From contig CAMLPA010000149.1 in assembly GCA_946481605.1 (NCBI GenBank), forward strand, positions 1 to 7,675: 7,675 bases of DNA, read 5' to 3'. Positions 6,310-7,675 of this stretch are shown here, one piece after another. Position 1 is the first letter of the stretch; each line of letters starts with the position of its first letter. The DNA comes from an uncultured Flavihumibacter sp. (lineage in GTDB: Bacteria > Bacteroidota > Bacteroidia > Chitinophagales > Chitinophagaceae). The position numbers were made by a program, and so were the translations under genes. Under the pieces are notes generated by a model. That model saw nothing but the letters and a program-made list of their open reading frames with translations. It was not told where the DNA came from and made no database searches.

Positions 6310-6808
6310 AATAGCTGTTTTTACACGCTTCCTGGCCCTGATCGGCATACTCTGGCTGCTGCCGGGGTGCTATACTTTCAAAGACGTTTCCATTCCGCCT
6401 GAAATAAAAACGGTGAAGGTGAACTACCTTGAAAACAAGGCCAGGTACATCAATCCCACTTTATCGCCGCAACTGACGGACAGGCTGCGCCAGAAGATCG
6501 TAAACCAGACCAGGCTGATCCAGACCAATAATGATGACGCGCATTACGTGATCTCCGGACAGATTACCGGTTATGATGTAATCACCACCGGTGTTTCCCA
6601 GCAACAGGCTTCTGTGAACAGGCTGAACGTTACGTTTCACCTGGAGCTCCGGGACAACGTGAACAACAAGGATACGGAAAGCGATATCAGCCGCAGCTTC
6701 GACTTCTCCGCGAACCTTTCCCTTTCCCAGGCAGAGGCTCAGTTGAGAGAGGATATCCTCAAAAACCTGACCGACGAAATTTTCAATAAAATCTTCTCTA
6801 ACTGGTAA
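6302..6808 (+). CDS. lptE: LptE-family LPS-assembly lipoprotein
   Basis: A 168-residue lipoprotein. LptE acts at the outer membrane as the partner and plug of the LptD barrel and helps place lipopolysaccharide in the outer leaflet. Seen: a positively charged start (MNKIAVFTR), a hydrophobic stretch, and the lipobox LPGC with lipidated Cys23. The mature protein begins CYTFKDVSIPPEIKTV, typical of the Bacteroidota LptE family. It goes on with NPTLSPQLTDRLRQKI, a YVISGQITGYDV strand and a C-terminal helix (LTDEIFNKIFSNW). The ATG at 6302 lies inside the activator's last codons and overlaps its TAA by 8 bases (6302-6309), so translation may be coupled. An in-frame ATG at 6236 would add 22 residues before the signal peptide and is rejected. 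The length matches what I recall for the family. The symbol rests on family resemblance, not on a tested function. Confidence 0.85.
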   Translation: MNKIAVFTRFLALIGILWLLPGCYTFKDVSIPPEIKTVKVNYLENKARYINPTLSPQLTDRLRQKIVNQTRLIQTNNDDAHYVISGQITGYDVITTGVSQQQASVNRLNVTFHLELRDNVNNKDTESDISRSFDFSANLSLSQAEAQLREDILKNLTDEIFNKIFSNW

Positions 6809-6815
6809 GTTTCTG

Positions 6816-6823
6816 TAAGTTTG
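6816..6823 (+). promoter_or_regulatory. Candidate -7 box (TAAGTTTG) before the last gene
   Basis: TAAGTTTG matches TAnnTTTG and ends 3 bases before the ATG at 6827. The near copy TAAGTTTC lies 10 bases upstream at 6806-6813. No TTTG is present 19 bases upstream; 6793-6796 reads CTTC. It could give an internal promoter inside the miaB operon, or be a chance match in the AT-rich spacer. Confidence 0.3.
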
Positions 6824-6826
6824 ATT

Positions 6827-7675
6827 ATGATGCAAACCGCCGTTGATGAAATGGTCTATCGACTGCTGCGCAAAAAATCGCTGGCAGAAACCAGCGTGCA
6901 GCAACTAGAGGACCTGGTGAAGGATTATCCTTATTTCCCGCTCACACGTTTCCTGCTCGCGCGCAAAGCGCTTGAAAATAACCTTCCGCAAGTGGAAGAA
7001 CGGCAGAAAATGGCCGCCGTTTATATGCCCGATGTCCATTGGCTTCAATATGTTTTGCACGATGGCATTTCGTATACCGATGAGGTGGTAGCGGAAGAGG
7101 AAGAAGAAGATTTATATGAGGAGAACGAACAAACTGAAGTTTCCCCGGAGGAGCCGTTTATAGAAGAAATTCCCGCCTCACAAGCTGCATTCGATCCACA
7201 GCCACAGCCTTCCACCTGGACCGAAGCTGCCATTCATGATGAACCGGAGGAACCGGCTTTAGAAGAAGAAGAACTGGCCGATCCACGATTACAACAGGAT
7301 ATTCCATTGCCAACGGATGATGGACTGGACCAAACGATCGCTGAACTGAAAGCAGGTCCGGCTAAAGCCACTGTTCCCGACGATACCGCGATCCCTGTTG
7401 ATCCTTATCATAGCATTGACTATTTCGCTTCCCAGGGCATACAACTGAAGAACGACGACCTGAATAAGGACCAGATGGGGCGGCAACTGAAGAAATTCAC
7501 CGAATGGCTCAAAACCATGAAGCGTATCCCCGCCTCGGAAAGCGCCGCTGATATTGACGATGCCACGAACCAGAACATCCAGAACATCGCCGCCCATTCC
7601 ATCGCCGGTACCGAAATCAACACGGAAGCCATGGCCGATGTGCTGGTGAAACAAAAAAGATACGACCGGGCCATT
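6827..7675 (+). CDS. Acidic, probably tetratricopeptide-repeat protein, 3' partial
   Basis: The frame is open from the ATG at 6827 (a second ATG follows at once at 6830) to the window's last base, giving 283 residues with no stop. The first 80 or so residues are helical (VYRLLRKKSLAETS, DYPYFPLTRFLLARKALE). A long acidic, proline-containing and probably disordered stretch follows (about 84-190), with runs of glutamate such as AEEEEED and LEEEE. A more ordered part begins at DPYHSIDYFASQGI (193-206), followed by a QLKKFTEWLKTMKR helix. The visible end, EAMADVLVKQKRYDRAI, looks like the first helix of a TPR repeat. I see no signal peptide, so it is likely cytoplasmic. From memory, a protein of this type sits between lptE and secG in related genomes. 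Function is unknown; the TPR suggests a scaffold or partner-binding role. It starts 18 bases after lptE and is probably the fourth gene of the miaB operon. Confidence 0.8.
   Translation, partial: MMQTAVDEMVYRLLRKKSLAETSVQQLEDLVKDYPYFPLTRFLLARKALENNLPQVEERQKMAAVYMPDVHWLQYVLHDGISYTDEVVAEEEEEDLYEENEQTEVSPEEPFIEEIPASQAAFDPQPQPSTWTEAAIHDEPEEPALEEEELADPRLQQDIPLPTDDGLDQTIAELKAGPAKATVPDDTAIPVDPYHSIDYFASQGIQLKNDDLNKDQMGRQLKKFTEWLKTMKRIPASESAADIDDATNQNIQNIAAHSIAGTEINTEAMADVLVKQKRYDRAI

Overview
The window reads as a chromosomal segment of a Bacteroidota bacterium, most likely Chitinophagaceae or a close relative. The indications are a two-element Bacteroidota-type promoter (TTTG, 19 bases, TATATTTG) before miaB, almost no Shine-Dalgarno sequences before the genes, an outer-membrane beta-barrel receptor with an N-terminal carboxypeptidase-regulatory-like domain, and the gene order miaB, sigma-54 activator, lptE, TPR-like protein, which I recall from this phylum. 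The DNA is tightly packed: no gap exceeds about 125 bases, and I see no RNA gene, mobile element or CRISPR array.

Left part (1-1110, plus strand). The window opens inside the C-terminal half of a cysteine-rich CCG-domain (Fe-S)-binding protein of the HdrB/GlpC/LutA type. Twelve bases later comes a 172-residue protein of a Bacteroidota family often named 'ABC transporter ATPase', although it has no ATPase motifs. Next is a small antitoxin-like gene with no toxin partner. Its 3' end runs into the 3' end of the convergent receptor gene.

Middle (1076-3490, minus strand). A single 804-residue TonB-dependent-receptor-like outer-membrane protein has a signal peptide, a carboxypeptidase-regulatory-like domain, a plug and a beta-barrel. 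No SusD-like partner lies beside it in the window.

Right part (3564-7675, plus strand). One promoter appears to drive a compact operon. It holds miaB (tRNA methylthiotransferase), a sigma-54-dependent AAA+ activator without an N-terminal sensor domain, an LptE-like LPS-assembly lipoprotein whose start overlaps the activator's stop by 8 bases, and a partial acidic, probably TPR-containing protein that runs off the end. The operon joins tRNA modification, RpoN-type transcription control and outer-membrane biogenesis.

Nothing here is clearly a new system. The points most worth a second look are the orphan antitoxin with an aberrant C-terminus and a palindrome over its possible promoter, the linkage of the sensor-less sigma-54 activator to lptE, and the repeated placement of TAnnTTTG boxes 3 to 5 bases before start codons, which suggests leaderless transcripts.
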